Source: Acrocarpospora phusangensis (GTDB lineage: Bacteria; Actinomycetota; Actinomycetes; Streptosporangiales; Streptosporangiaceae). From it: DNA of 64,000 nt. Below the pieces are notes generated by a model. It did no database searches. It was not told the origin of the DNA and worked only from the letters and a program-made list of their open reading frames with translations. Position 1 is the first letter of the stretch; each line of letters begins with the position of its first letter. The stretch is from positions 118,298 through 182,297 of the forward strand of contig NZ_BOOA01000007.1 in the NCBI RefSeq assembly GCF_016862995.1, written 5' to 3'. The position numbers and the translations under genes are program-made. This document shows positions 46,522-54,949 of this stretch, one piece after another.

Positions 46522-48580
46522 CCGGGGCCTCCCACCGTGGTTCCACGTTGCCCCGACAGCTCAGCTGTCCGAGGCAGTAAACGTGGCCACCCTTGGGATA
46601 GGCCCTTCGCGCGTCTTCTATCGTGGTGAAGCGCTTGCCGTCAATGATGCCACAAGGCCTGCAAGTCGATGTGTCGTCCTCTTCGACCGCCTCCAGGTAG
46701 TCCCAGTCCATGCGGGCGAGGATCTCCCACCTGGCTTCACCTTCGGCCTGCCACAGCGCCCACCCGAGCTGACGGCGGAGCTCGGCCTGCTTCAGCGCGG
46801 CCAACTGCTCGTCGACCTCCTCGGCGACGGACTCCCCGGACTCGCCCTCCGACCAGAACCACCAGGCGAGCCGGGCCGCGAGCGTGGCCAGTGCGGAGGC
46901 CAGCAGGAGCACGATCAGCAGCGCGGCTGCGGCGAGCGCCTCGGCGAGCGGCCCGTCCTCCTCGGCCGGGTCGATGGCCTCGACGTCTTCGCCCGCTTCC
47001 TCCGCCATCGCGGCCATGCGCTGCTGGGCGGCGTACGCCTGCACCATCATCGCCGCGGTGAGTACGGCGGCGGCCTCCTCGGTCGGCACGGTCAGCTCGG
47101 CCAGCCGCTCAGGATCGCCCGAGTTGACGATCTCCTCGATCTGCTCGGCCAAGGCCTCGCGCTGTGCCGCGCTGACCTCTGCCCAGTCCGACAGGAGCTC
47201 GTCGAGCAGCTGCTCCCAGTCCGCTCGGGCCTCCTCCTGGTCGTCGTCCGCCGCGGCGCGCGGCCGCCGACGGCGAGGCACACGGGCCCACGTCGCACGC
47301 GCTCGGGCCAGCACATCCTCCGGCGTGACCGGCGCCGGGCCCGGCGGAAGCGCGGCCGGCGGCGCGGACCGCTTCTCCCACACCAGCGAGTCGGGCAGGT
47401 CCAGGGCGGCCTTCACCGAGTCGCCCGTGTACCCCGCATCGACGTACGTCTTCGCTGCGGTGGCCTTGGACTCCCGCTCCGCGTTCTGGGCCTCGGCGTC
47501 GGGTGGGACCGGGTCGTCGAAGTCCAGCTCCAGGCCGACGGCGGTTGCGCCGAACAGCGGCAGGTAGCGGGCGTTCAGGACGCTCCGCCACCGTGTCAGA
47601 TGATTGTTCACCAGCCAGCGGGAGAAGACGACCTCCCCAGCCTCGGCGTTTGCCCTGTTGACGTCGTCCACGGAGCCGAGCAGGGGCTTGGGGAAGCGGA
47701 ACGCCTTGCGGACTTTCTCGTCGGACAGCTCGGACAGCTCGGTGAACTGCATGTCCCGCATCGTGAATTTGCGATCTTTCCACTTTCCGCGCTCCAGCAG
47801 CGCCACCCGGTGCGCCCGCGAGACGCCGCGGTGCTGCTCGTCCCAGCGCTCGCGGAGCTGCTCGAACTCCTCGTCGTCCAGTCCCTCGTCGAACTCGATG
47901 ATGCCGCCGGGTTCGGCGCTGTTCAGGAAGAAGTTCCGGTTCCACTGGGCGCCGTATCGGGCCGAGTCGAGGTCGGTCAGGATCGCCTGCACGGGGCCGA
48001 GTCCGCGGTACGGGTCGAGCGGGTTGGGGAGCCGCATGAAGACGACCTCGTCCAGCTCCAGTGGCACCTTCTCGCCGTCCGGCCCGGTGTACACGTACCC
48101 CGCGATGAACTTCTCCCGCGACGGGACGGGCGCCATCCTGTCCGGCCGCACCGGCCAGATCTCCAGCGGGATGGAGCGGACCCGCTCGTCCCGGGAGATG
48201 ACCCACCAGCCTTCGCCCGTGAGCTGCAGGTGCTGGCTGATGGCCTCCCGGAACTCGAACCCCGTGAAGAAGTCGTTCGGCTCCGCAAGCAGGTCGAGCG
48301 CGAGGTGCGAGGTCACCTCGACGCGGTCTTCCTTGAGCCCGGACTTGGCCTTGCGGTAGAGCCGCCATGTCGCGGAGGCGACCGCCTGGGCGTTGGCGTC
48401 CACGATGGCGAATAGGGTGCCGTTGGTCCCGTACGCGGTCATGTGCGCGACGGCATCGCTGGTCTGCGTGGCGGCCATGCCGAGGAACCCGCTGGAGGCG
48501 GATCGGCTGACGTAGGGGACCGGCGCCTTGTTCGCCGGCCGTGCGGCGTCGAGGGGGTTGCGGAGGGAGAGCGCGCTCAT
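46499..48580 (-). CDS. Portal protein fused to MuF-like minor head protein
   Basis: 693 residues. The first 400 are HK97-type portal (FREAISQHLQLTGEGWWVI, then FPKPLLGSVDDVNRANAE). An acidic helical linker with a hydrophobic stretch (AAALLIVLLLASALATLAA) joins it to a C-terminal MuF/SPP1 gp7-like region with STCRPCGIIDGKRF, YPKGGHVYCLGQLSC. Portal and MuF are usually separate genes. ATG 48580 overlaps the small upstream gene's stop. Confidence 0.8.
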   Translation of the reverse strand: MSALSLRNPLDAARPANKAPVPYVSRSASSGFLGMAATQTSDAVAHMTAYGTNGTLFAIVDANAQAVASATWRLYRKAKSGLKEDRVEVTSHLALDLLAEPNDFFTGFEFREAISQHLQLTGEGWWVISRDERVRSIPLEIWPVRPDRMAPVPSREKFIAGYVYTGPDGEKVPLELDEVVFMRLPNPLDPYRGLGPVQAILTDLDSARYGAQWNRNFFLNSAEPGGIIEFDEGLDDEEFEQLRERWDEQHRGVSRAHRVALLERGKWKDRKFTMRDMQFTELSELSDEKVRKAFRFPKPLLGSVDDVNRANAEAGEVVFSRWLVNNHLTRWRSVLNARYLPLFGATAVGLELDFDDPVPPDAEAQNAERESKATAAKTYVDAGYTGDSVKAALDLPDSLVWEKRSAPPAALPPGPAPVTPEDVLARARATWARVPRRRRPRAAADDDQEEARADWEQLLDELLSDWAEVSAAQREALAEQIEEIVNSGDPERLAELTVPTEEAAAVLTAAMMVQAYAAQQRMAAMAEEAGEDVEAIDPAEEDGPLAEALAAAALLIVLLLASALATLAARLAWWFWSEGESGESVAEEVDEQLAALKQAELRRQLGWALWQAEGEARWEILARMDWDYLEAVEEDDTSTCRPCGIIDGKRFTTIEDARRAYPKGGHVYCLGQLSCRGNVEPRWEAPGGSQEGP

Positions 48581-48732
48581 CGCGACGCCCACTCGGTGTA
48601 CAGGCAGGCGATGCCGGTAGCAGCCAGGCCCGCGGTCATGTTCCAGGTCCAGGCGGCAGCCACCAGGCAGGCGAGTCCGGCGATGACCAGGACGGCGCCG
48701 GGCTTGATGGCATCGAACAGGGATCGCTTCAC
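48577..48732 (-). CDS. Small two-helix membrane protein before the portal
   Basis: 51 residues from GTG 48732, preceded by AAGGAGA. Two close hydrophobic segments (GAVLVIAGLACLVAAAWTW and AGLAATGIACLYTE) with a basic start. It overlaps the portal start by 4 bp. Role unknown; position between terminase and portal is unusual for a membrane protein. Confidence 0.55.
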   Translation of the reverse strand: MKRSLFDAIKPGAVLVIAGLACLVAAAWTWNMTAGLAATGIACLYTEWASR

Positions 48733-48787
48733 GTGGGTCTCCTTGTACGCTCGGGGTGTTGAGCGCGTACGCGGAGGCCTACGCCTT

Positions 48788-48817
48788 GAAGGGTCCTGGT
48801 GGCTGCCGGGGCCCTTC
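48788..48817 (-). terminator. Hairpin between terminase and downstream head genes
   Basis: GAAGGG and CCCTTC, with further inner pairing (CC/GG), form a hairpin about 20 bp after the large terminase stop. It could partly terminate or act as an mRNA processing site within the operon. Confidence 0.45.
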
Positions 48818-48835
48818 CGCATTCATGATGACCGG

Positions 48836-50434
48836 TCAGAGGCGGCGGATGTTCTGGCGGCGCTTCAGGTCCTTCTCAGCGACCATGTATCGCTTCGCGT
48901 CCTGGCCGTGGTTGTCCTTGTCGACGGGCGTCTCCTTCGGTGGTTTCCCGGGGGTGCTGTCCCAGACGTAGCCGGTGATCTCCTCCGGCGTGCTGCACGG
49001 CTTACGCGCGTCGTCCAGCTCGGGGTCACGCTCGACCAGGCTGTCCCGCAGGATGTAGAGCCGCGGCCTGCCGTCGCCGGCCAGGCGGTACCGGGCCTGA
49101 ACGGCTTGGATGCCGTCGCTCTTGGACTTCTTGGCGGCCTTGGTGGACATGCCGAGGTGGCGTTCGAGTGTGGCCCGGTCTTCGGCGTCGTGGTCGCAGA
49201 TGACCCCCCGCGGCCGGGGCTCGGTCCATACCAGCTTGCAGTCCTTGCAGGTGTGGCAGTCATGTTCGTCGGCCTCAGAGTCGCAGCACTCTTCGCAGGC
49301 ACGGACGAGGCGGAGGATGGTGCGGGCATGGTCTTCGACCAGGCGTTTCGTGTAGTAGATCTCCCGGTACAGGAACAGCCGGCCGTCGGGATCCTCCGCC
49401 CAGCACTGGAGCACGAACGGGTTGGTGTACCCGAAGTCGATCGACCACCACCGCACCCACGAGTCCGGGATGTTGAACCGGTCGACGAGGTGTACGGCAG
49501 GGTCGAAGTCTTCGTAGATCAGGCCCTCGGCCGCCGCCCACACGCCGTACCTCAGCCGTAGCTTCCGGACCCCGGTGAGCCGATCGAGCTTGCCGATGTA
49601 GTCGGCGCCGAAGGGGGTGACCTGGCCGTCGTCGTCGAACAGGACCGGGTTGTCCTCATGCCGGCTGAACAGCATGACCGTGTCGCCGCGCTCGGACCGC
49701 TGGTTCAGCCAGTGGGCGGGCGCGGACGGGTTGCAGTCGGCGAGTAGCTGCTGGAAGGGCAGCTTTCCGTTGCGGAGCCGGGTGGTGATGGCCTCCCAGT
49801 CCTCGACGTTCAGCTCGATGGCTTCCTGCACGAACACGATGTCGTAGTCGCTGGACATGATCTTCTGCGGCTTGTCCATGCCGCCCACCACGACCGCGCT
49901 GCCGTTCGAGAAGCGGTAGGCGGCGGCCTCCTGCTGGGATCCGCCGTACCACTCCACGTCCCCGGTCTTGATCGCCTCTGTCGCAACATGCTGCCGCCAC
50001 GTCACCAGGCCGGTGGAGCCGAGGGACACCATGGTCTTGCGGACGATCAGCGCCCGCATCTCCGGATGCATGAGGGCCAGCAGCAGTACCCGCTCCAGCG
50101 TCGAACGCGACTTGCCCGTGCCGGCCGGGCCGGACAGGAGCAGCTCGTCGTCCTCACGCCGGAAGATCTCCGCAGCGGAGCCCCGCGGCCGGTAGGAGTG
50201 CCGTACGGGATCGCCTGGCTCTGGTGCGGAGCGGCGGACACGGACGACTTCGTGAACCATCTGTGGCAGGCCGCCGCCCGACAGGGTGAGCACCATGCCG
50301 TCCTCTTCGCGGATGTGACACCGCCGGCCGCTCTCGACCGACCACAGCAGCCGCCCAAGTTCGGCGTCACGGGCGAACTCGCCCCCGGCATGCTTCAGGG
50401 CGGCGGCGAGGATCCGGTCGGTGGTGACGGACAT
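48836..50434 (-). CDS. Terminase large subunit
   Basis: 532 residues; packages DNA into proheads. Walker A is LLSGPAGTGKSRSTLE near residue 102, followed by IVRKTMVSLG, and Walker B DIVFVQEAIEL near 185. The nuclease domain shows WWSIDFGYTNPFVLQ and CDHDAEDRATLE. A Cys-rich insert (CEECC...HDCHTCKDC) sits in the nuclease region and may bind zinc. ATG overlaps the TerS stop (TGATG). Confidence 0.9.
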   Translation of the reverse strand: MSVTTDRILAAALKHAGGEFARDAELGRLLWSVESGRRCHIREEDGMVLTLSGGGLPQMVHEVVRVRRSAPEPGDPVRHSYRPRGSAAEIFRREDDELLLSGPAGTGKSRSTLERVLLLALMHPEMRALIVRKTMVSLGSTGLVTWRQHVATEAIKTGDVEWYGGSQQEAAAYRFSNGSAVVVGGMDKPQKIMSSDYDIVFVQEAIELNVEDWEAITTRLRNGKLPFQQLLADCNPSAPAHWLNQRSERGDTVMLFSRHEDNPVLFDDDGQVTPFGADYIGKLDRLTGVRKLRLRYGVWAAAEGLIYEDFDPAVHLVDRFNIPDSWVRWWSIDFGYTNPFVLQCWAEDPDGRLFLYREIYYTKRLVEDHARTILRLVRACEECCDSEADEHDCHTCKDCKLVWTEPRPRGVICDHDAEDRATLERHLGMSTKAAKKSKSDGIQAVQARYRLAGDGRPRLYILRDSLVERDPELDDARKPCSTPEEITGYVWDSTPGKPPKETPVDKDNHGQDAKRYMVAEKDLKRRQNIRRL

Positions 50435-51066
50435 CAGCCCTCCAGGGATCCGGCGATGAGGCGCAGGTGCCGGATGGTGGCCTGGTTGGCCTTCTCCCAC
50501 TGCTCCGGGGACAGGCCGAGCTCGTCGAGGACAGCGCGTAGCAGGGCGGCGATGAGGTCCCCGACCCGCTCGGAGAGTTCGATCTGGCGCTGGGCGATCC
50601 CCATGTCGTGGGCAATCTTGCACATGCGGACGAGGCGATCCCGCTCCTGGCCGTACAGTTCCAGCCATGCGTGCGCCTTCGCCGCGCGGGTGATGTCCAG
50701 GCCAGGGAACTCGCCGGACTGGCGGTCCACCTCCGTGGAGACGCCCCAGATGAGAGCCTCCGGCTCGACCTCGGCCACCCGGTCCCGCAGCCACGCGACG
50801 TGCCCAGCAGTCCACCGGATCTCGTTGAGCACCGTCTCCGTGGGGTCCCCGTCCCCGAGTGGCTCACCGAAGGAGCGCCCCCACTCGGCCGCGGCCAGAC
50901 GTCGGACAGCGGCACGCTTCACCTGGGGCGCCCGACCACCATGTGCAGGGCAAACGGTCGCCCCGGCCACCGGGTACCGGCCGCACGGCTTCCCGTTGGT
51001 CTTGCGGGCGGAGCACTTCGGCTTGGACGGGTTCGGCTGCTCTGAAGGGTTCGACGGGTCGGTCAT
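50434..51066 (-). CDS. Terminase small subunit
   Basis: 210 residues. The N-terminus has CSARKTNGKPCGRYPV followed by VCPAHGG, a small zinc-like motif common in TerS proteins that recognise phage DNA. The remainder is helical (RLVRMCKIAHDMGIAQRQIE). It overlaps upstream (ATGA) and downstream (TGATG) genes, and lies directly before TerL. Confidence 0.8.
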   Translation of the reverse strand: MTDPSNPSEQPNPSKPKCSARKTNGKPCGRYPVAGATVCPAHGGRAPQVKRAAVRRLAAAEWGRSFGEPLGDGDPTETVLNEIRWTAGHVAWLRDRVAEVEPEALIWGVSTEVDRQSGEFPGLDITRAAKAHAWLELYGQERDRLVRMCKIAHDMGIAQRQIELSERVGDLIAALLRAVLDELGLSPEQWEKANQATIRHLRLIAGSLEG

Positions 51067-51713
51067 GGCTTCTCCGGGGGCAGCGGAGTGAGGATGTATA
51101 GGGCCTCGACCTCGTCGGCGTGTTCGACCACGACGAGGCATCCGCAGGTGGCGCGGGGGTTCCAGGTGCCCTCGTTGATGCGTCCACACCAGTGTTTCCA
51201 CGCAGCCCCTTCGGCTGGGGGTTGTGCAGCGGGTGGGAGGTGGACATGGAGCCCCTCCGGGCCAGGCCGGTAGGCGGCGATCTGGTCGACGCTGTTAATG
51301 ATGGCGACGTCGAGATCGAGACGAGCCTTGACCTGGGTCTTGATCTGGTCGAGTTCGTAGTCGGTGACGGGTGCCCGGCTGACCAGGATGAGAGTGTCTC
51401 CGGGACGGAGGATGAGGGCTTGGCCGGTGATGGTGATGCCCGTGCTGGGCGGCGTGGTGGAGTCGTTCATGGGGTTCCTCGCAGGGTTGAGGCGGAGCTG
51501 CTGGTACGTGCCTTGTCCTCTGCCTCGGGGGACGCGGTCGGCGAGGAGGTGGCCGGCGCGGATGGCCGCGGTGATGGCGGCGTACGCCTCGGCCCGAGTG
51601 CAACTGGTGGCGCGCATGATGTTGGTGGCGGTGATGCGGTCGCTGCCGTGCTCGCGGCCGGTGAGGCTGTCGTGGATGGCCTGCCATGCCGCGGCCCGCT
51701 GCTCCGGGGTCAT
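51063..51713 (-). CDS. Hypothetical protein with N-terminal HTH-like region
   Basis: 216 residues from ATG 51713, overlapping the upstream stop. The N-terminal part (RITATNIMRATSCTRAEAYA, AITAAIRAGH) looks like a helix-turn-helix. The middle is alpha/beta. The last 60 residues hold WCGR and ATCGC. It lies between early replication genes and terminase. Function unknown. Confidence 0.5.
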   Translation of the reverse strand: MTPEQRAAAWQAIHDSLTGREHGSDRITATNIMRATSCTRAEAYAAITAAIRAGHLLADRVPRGRGQGTYQQLRLNPARNPMNDSTTPPSTGITITGQALILRPGDTLILVSRAPVTDYELDQIKTQVKARLDLDVAIINSVDQIAAYRPGPEGLHVHLPPAAQPPAEGAAWKHWCGRINEGTWNPRATCGCLVVVEHADEVEALYILTPLPPEKP

Positions 51714-52573
51714 CACTCGCCTTCCGCGCCGGGTGTGGACGGCAGCGCACCGGTCGGGCCGCGGAACGCCATCTGGAGGGCTTCTTCTTCGCTGACCTGC
51801 GGGCCGAGGAAGCTCTGGACGGCGTCGCTGGTGCGGTGCACCTCGTACTGCTGGCAGAGGTCGGCGATCGGGATGATCTCACCCTCGGGGGCGTCGTCGA
51901 ACGGGGACCGGATCATGGGCATCTGGTCGCCCTCGCGGAAGTGGTCGATGCTCATGCTCACCCTGACGGCCTGGCCGCTCTCGTCGGTCACGGTGGCCAG
52001 CGCGGTGAAGCCGGTGCCGCCGCCGGCGAGCAGCGCCTCCCCGAGCCCGCTCTTGATCAGGGCGTGGCTCATGAGTTCCTTCGTGGCCTCGTAGAACTCC
52101 TTGTGCCACGGGCTGAGCTGGACCATGGCGCGCATCGCGGCGGAGTGGCCGAACAGGCGCCGCGTCACCGGCCCGAGGTCGCTGTCGACGAAGCTGAAGC
52201 CGTAGATGTCCTCGCGGTCGTCGGCTTCTTCGGCGAGCCAGAAGCTGACGAGCTCGCCGTGGCCGATGCCGGAGACCTCGACGAAGTCCTCCAGCCAGAT
52301 CAGGGTCTTGAGCATGTCCTCCTCTTCGCCCGGGGGCGGGTCGTCGGCGAAAGCGAGGGGGACCTCTCCGAAGCCGAACCAGTTGAGCTTGCGGCCGAGT
52401 CCGGAGATCAGCCGATAGTCGATGCAGAACTGGGCCAGGGCGCGGCAGTAGGCGAACGTGTCTGGGGCCATCGGCTGGAGGGCTTGCTGGGCCTCCAGGT
52501 GTTCGGCGAGGGCTTCACCCCAGGGCCTGCCCTCCCACTGCACATCGGGTCCGCTGCTGGTGTTCGCCGTCAT
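51713..52573 (-). CDS. Hypothetical early protein
   Basis: 286 residues; GGGAGGAA before ATG. Mixed alpha/beta with long acidic segments (FADDPPPGEEEDMLKTLIWL, AEEADDREDIYG). There is a terminator just upstream, so it may start a separate transcript. No family recognised. Confidence 0.5.
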   Translation of the reverse strand: MTANTSSGPDVQWEGRPWGEALAEHLEAQQALQPMAPDTFAYCRALAQFCIDYRLISGLGRKLNWFGFGEVPLAFADDPPPGEEEDMLKTLIWLEDFVEVSGIGHGELVSFWLAEEADDREDIYGFSFVDSDLGPVTRRLFGHSAAMRAMVQLSPWHKEFYEATKELMSHALIKSGLGEALLAGGGTGFTALATVTDESGQAVRVSMSIDHFREGDQMPMIRSPFDDAPEGEIIPIADLCQQYEVHRTSDAVQSFLGPQVSEEEALQMAFRGPTGALPSTPGAEGE

Positions 52574-52605
52574 GGTTCCTCCCCTGGCGTGAGATGGTGT
52601 GGGGT

Positions 52606-52634
52606 GGCCGCCCCCGATGACAGCGGGGGCGGCC
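52606..52634 (-). terminator. Hairpin after the early Cys-rich gene
   Basis: GGCCGCCCCC and GGGGGCGGCC are perfect 10-bp arms around nine bases. It follows the stop at 52645 and divides the early leftward operon. Confidence 0.65.
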
Positions 52635-52644
52635 GTTGTGTTGT

Positions 52645-53166
52645 TCATCCCTGCGGGCGTCCGTTGACCAGTTCCACCACGGCCGCGGCGTGGTGCCCGC
52701 AGATGGCGATGGTCCCTTCGGCGTCGCTGAGGACGTCGTTGAGGCAGAGCGTCCCGCGTTCGGTGGGGATGGTGCACAGCCGCCGTGAGTCCGCCTCCTC
52801 GGCCTTCGTGACCCTGATGAGCAGCGTGTTGCCCGGATTCCAGAAGGACTGGCCGAACAGGGCGACCTCCAGCCCGAGGGCCTGCACGTCGGCGGAGAAG
52901 GCGGCGATCTCCCGGCCTCGGACGCTGTACGGCTCGCTGGTCAGGACGTAGTTGCCTTCCTTGTCGCGCCACATCCGGGCGTGGTCGTACACCGCGTGGC
53001 CGGACTTGCACATGCAGTCCCGCCGCTGGCATTCCAGCCCGGCGACGATCCGGGGGCAGATGAGACTGTCCGGCACGATGGTGTACCCGGCGATCTCAAG
53101 GGCTCGCTCCTCCTGGGCACGGCTGTACGGGTTCACGTACTCGTTCTCGGTGTCGGTGGTGGTCAT
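52645..53166 (-). CDS. Cys-rich hypothetical early protein
   Basis: 173 residues from ATG 53166 (AAGGGAA upstream; an ATG at 53172 also exists). ICPRIVAGLECQRRDCMCKSGH suggests a metal-binding cluster. Further Cys and His residues lie towards the C-terminus (ICGHHAAAV). It follows the helicase loader. Function unknown. Confidence 0.5.
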   Translation of the reverse strand: MTTTDTENEYVNPYSRAQEERALEIAGYTIVPDSLICPRIVAGLECQRRDCMCKSGHAVYDHARMWRDKEGNYVLTSEPYSVRGREIAAFSADVQALGLEVALFGQSFWNPGNTLLIRVTKAEEADSRRLCTIPTERGTLCLNDVLSDAEGTIAICGHHAAAVVELVNGRPQG

Positions 53167-53177
53167 GGGCATTCCCT

Positions 53178-53879
53178 TCAGGCGGACTTGCGCCGGTCGG
53201 CGCCGGTCATGGGGACGATCAGGCAGGACTCGGCGAAGCGGGACGCGACCCGCTCCCCGACCTGGTCGGCGAGCGACCTGGGCGGGAGGTTGGAGGTGAC
53301 GATGAGCGGCCTGGCCTGCGCGTACCGTTCATCGACGATCTCGTAGAGCTTCTCGGCGGTGAACTCGGACGGCTTCTCCACGCCGATGTCGTCGATGACG
53401 AGCAGGGCGGCCCGCTGGCAGTCCACGAGCAGCTGGCGGTTGGGCTGGTTGCCGGGCCGGAGTTCGTCGAAGAGGGTGGTCGCTCGGATGAACACGACCG
53501 TCGGGCGGTAGCGGGTGGTCTCGCCGTAGTTGTTGGAGATCCCGCCGTGGGTGGGCGCGGTGCCGGTGGCCAGGCACCAGGCGGCGAGGGCCGTGTACGC
53601 CGTGTGGGTCTTGCCGGTCCCGACGTTTCCGCAGATGTACAGGCCTTCCGCCTCGCGGCCTTTCTGGGTCCAGTCGTAGATCTCGGGGGGCATCGCGATC
53701 GGCTTGTGGAACCGCGGCGGGATGAAGCCGCCGAGCGCCTGTAGGACCCTCTGGGAGTCGCAGGCGGGGCAGCGGTATGCACCGCCGCCGCTCTCGGGGT
53801 GAACCCAGCCGTTGCCGTCGCAATCCTCGGGGTGATCCGGGACGCGTATGGGCCGGTGGTTCTCAGAATCGTGGGTCAT
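53178..53879 (-). CDS. DnaC/IstB-like helicase loader
   Basis: 233 residues. The ATPase domain has Walker A YICGNVGTGKTHTAY near residue 87, Walker B ALLVIDDIGVEKPSEF, and sensor ARPLIVTSNLPPRSL, as in DnaC and phage loaders. A Cys pair near the N-terminus (RCPACDS, plus DCDGNGW) may bind zinc. ATG 53879 has a GGAGGAGG site. It directly follows the initiator gene, matching the lambda O-P or P22 18-12 order. Confidence 0.85.
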   Translation of the reverse strand: MTHDSENHRPIRVPDHPEDCDGNGWVHPESGGGAYRCPACDSQRVLQALGGFIPPRFHKPIAMPPEIYDWTQKGREAEGLYICGNVGTGKTHTAYTALAAWCLATGTAPTHGGISNNYGETTRYRPTVVFIRATTLFDELRPGNQPNRQLLVDCQRAALLVIDDIGVEKPSEFTAEKLYEIVDERYAQARPLIVTSNLPPRSLADQVGERVASRFAESCLIVPMTGADRRKSA

Positions 53880-54762
53880 GGTAGTCCTCCTCCGCGTACT
53901 TGCGGGGGTCGGCCCCTGGGGCACGGTGGCCCTGTCCGGGGCGGGCTGAGGTGGCGCCGCGATCATCGCGGGATTGGAATTCGAGGCGGCCGTACTGCTC
54001 GCGGAACTTCGGCATGCCGTGGATGTTCTTCCGCCAGAAGAAGTCCTGCTGCGACCAGTCGAGGACGGCCAGAGCCTCCTCAAAGGGGGCCTTGTTCTTG
54101 TCCAAGAGCAGGCGGGCTTCGGTCCGCCATGCGTCGGTGACCTTCTCCGGGCGTCCCCGGTAGTCCTTCTTCACCAGCCAGGCCAGCAGCCGCTCGCAGA
54201 GCTGCTCGACGTCTGGGCGCGGCGGCTCGTCGCGCTTCTGCGCCCTCTTCGTCGATCCGGGACGAGAAGAAGTGTTCTTCTCTTCTATGTTGTGAGGGGG
54301 TTGAGGGGATGGGCGGGACTGTGGTCCCGCCTCCGGGGGGGACTGTGGTCCCGCCTCGAACAGCGTGGAGGGATTCTCGTCCCGGCTCTCAGGGGGGACC
54401 ACAGTCCCGCCACTCAGGGGGGATCCTGGTCCCGCCTCCGAGGGGGGATCCACGTCCCGCCTTACGAGGACCGGAAGCCGGTAGTTCGTCTGCACGTGCT
54501 CCCGGGCGAACTGCGGTCGGCCCTGCTTGTCCATGCCGATCGGCACCCGGACCTCAAGGCCTCGCTTGGCGAGGCGCTGGAAGACGCGCCGGATGCTGTC
54601 GGGTTGCAGGCCGGTACGGCGGACCAGCTTGTCCATGCCGGGCCAGCAGACGCGGGTCTCGTCGCGTGCGTCCTCGGCCAGGGCCACGAGCAGAAGCCGC
54701 TCGGCGGGCGTCAGGTCGGTGGGCGCGTTGTCGAGGACCTCGGCGACGAGTCGGATCCCCAT
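53863..54762 (-). CDS. Replication initiator (lambda O-like), contains the origin
   Basis: 299 residues. The first 90 form a winged-helix-type region (LTPAERLLLVALAEDARDE, then WPGMDKLVRRTGLQPDSIRRVFQRL) as in phage initiators. Residues about 100-165 are low-complexity (EAGP and SPP repeats) because iterons occupy that DNA. The C-terminal domain (RLLAWLVKKDYRG, LAVLDWSQQDFFWRKNI) probably contacts the helicase complex. Its ATG overlaps a 25-codon leader in TGATG. Confidence 0.75.
   Translation of the reverse strand: MGIRLVAEVLDNAPTDLTPAERLLLVALAEDARDETRVCWPGMDKLVRRTGLQPDSIRRVFQRLAKRGLEVRVPIGMDKQGRPQFAREHVQTNYRLPVLVRRDVDPPSEAGPGSPLSGGTVVPPESRDENPSTLFEAGPQSPPEAGPQSRPSPQPPHNIEEKNTSSRPGSTKRAQKRDEPPRPDVEQLCERLLAWLVKKDYRGRPEKVTDAWRTEARLLLDKNKAPFEEALAVLDWSQQDFFWRKNIHGMPKFREQYGRLEFQSRDDRGATSARPGQGHRAPGADPRKYAEEDYHDPRF
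54263..54458. other. Predicted phage replication origin inside the initiator gene
   Basis: Six copies of the 14-bp palindrome GGGAY-N4-GTCCC start at 54315, 54339, 54370, 54395, 54420 and 54445, the last four exactly 25 bp apart. Adjacent, 54263-54295 is AT-rich and purine/pyrimidine-biased and contains the perfect inverted repeat GAGAAGAA-GTG-TTCTTCTC (54264-54282). Iterons beside an unwinding element within the initiator gene is the lambda ori layout. The regular spacing cannot be explained by coding need. Confidence 0.8.
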
Positions 54763-54839
54763 CACGCGACGGGGACCTGAAGCCGGTAGCCGGGATGCGG
54801 GGTGGCGTCGTCGGGCACGGCGCCTATGGGGCTGCTCAT
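54762..54839 (-). CDS. 25-codon leader peptide coupled to the initiator
   Basis: The short frame begins MSSPIGAVPDD and ends RLQVPVA. It has a strong AAGGGG Shine-Dalgarno, whereas the initiator itself has only a weak one. Stop and next start overlap as TGATG, so ribosomes finishing the leader would re-initiate on the initiator. Confidence 0.5.
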   Translation of the reverse strand: MSSPIGAVPDDATPHPGYRLQVPVA

Positions 54840-54949
54840 GGGATCCCCTTGGGTAGCAGGACAAGGCGGATGTTCCGGCGCCCGTGAACGCCAGGGAGCG
54901 CCCAGGAGGGTGGCCGGGAGGGTGGCCGGGCGCAAGGAAGACGGAACGG

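Noticed and set aside
54301..54470. CRISPR-like array of GGGAC...GTCCC repeats
   Set aside because: Repeats are 14 bp with 25-bp period, inside an initiator coding sequence, with no cas genes; iterons explain them better.
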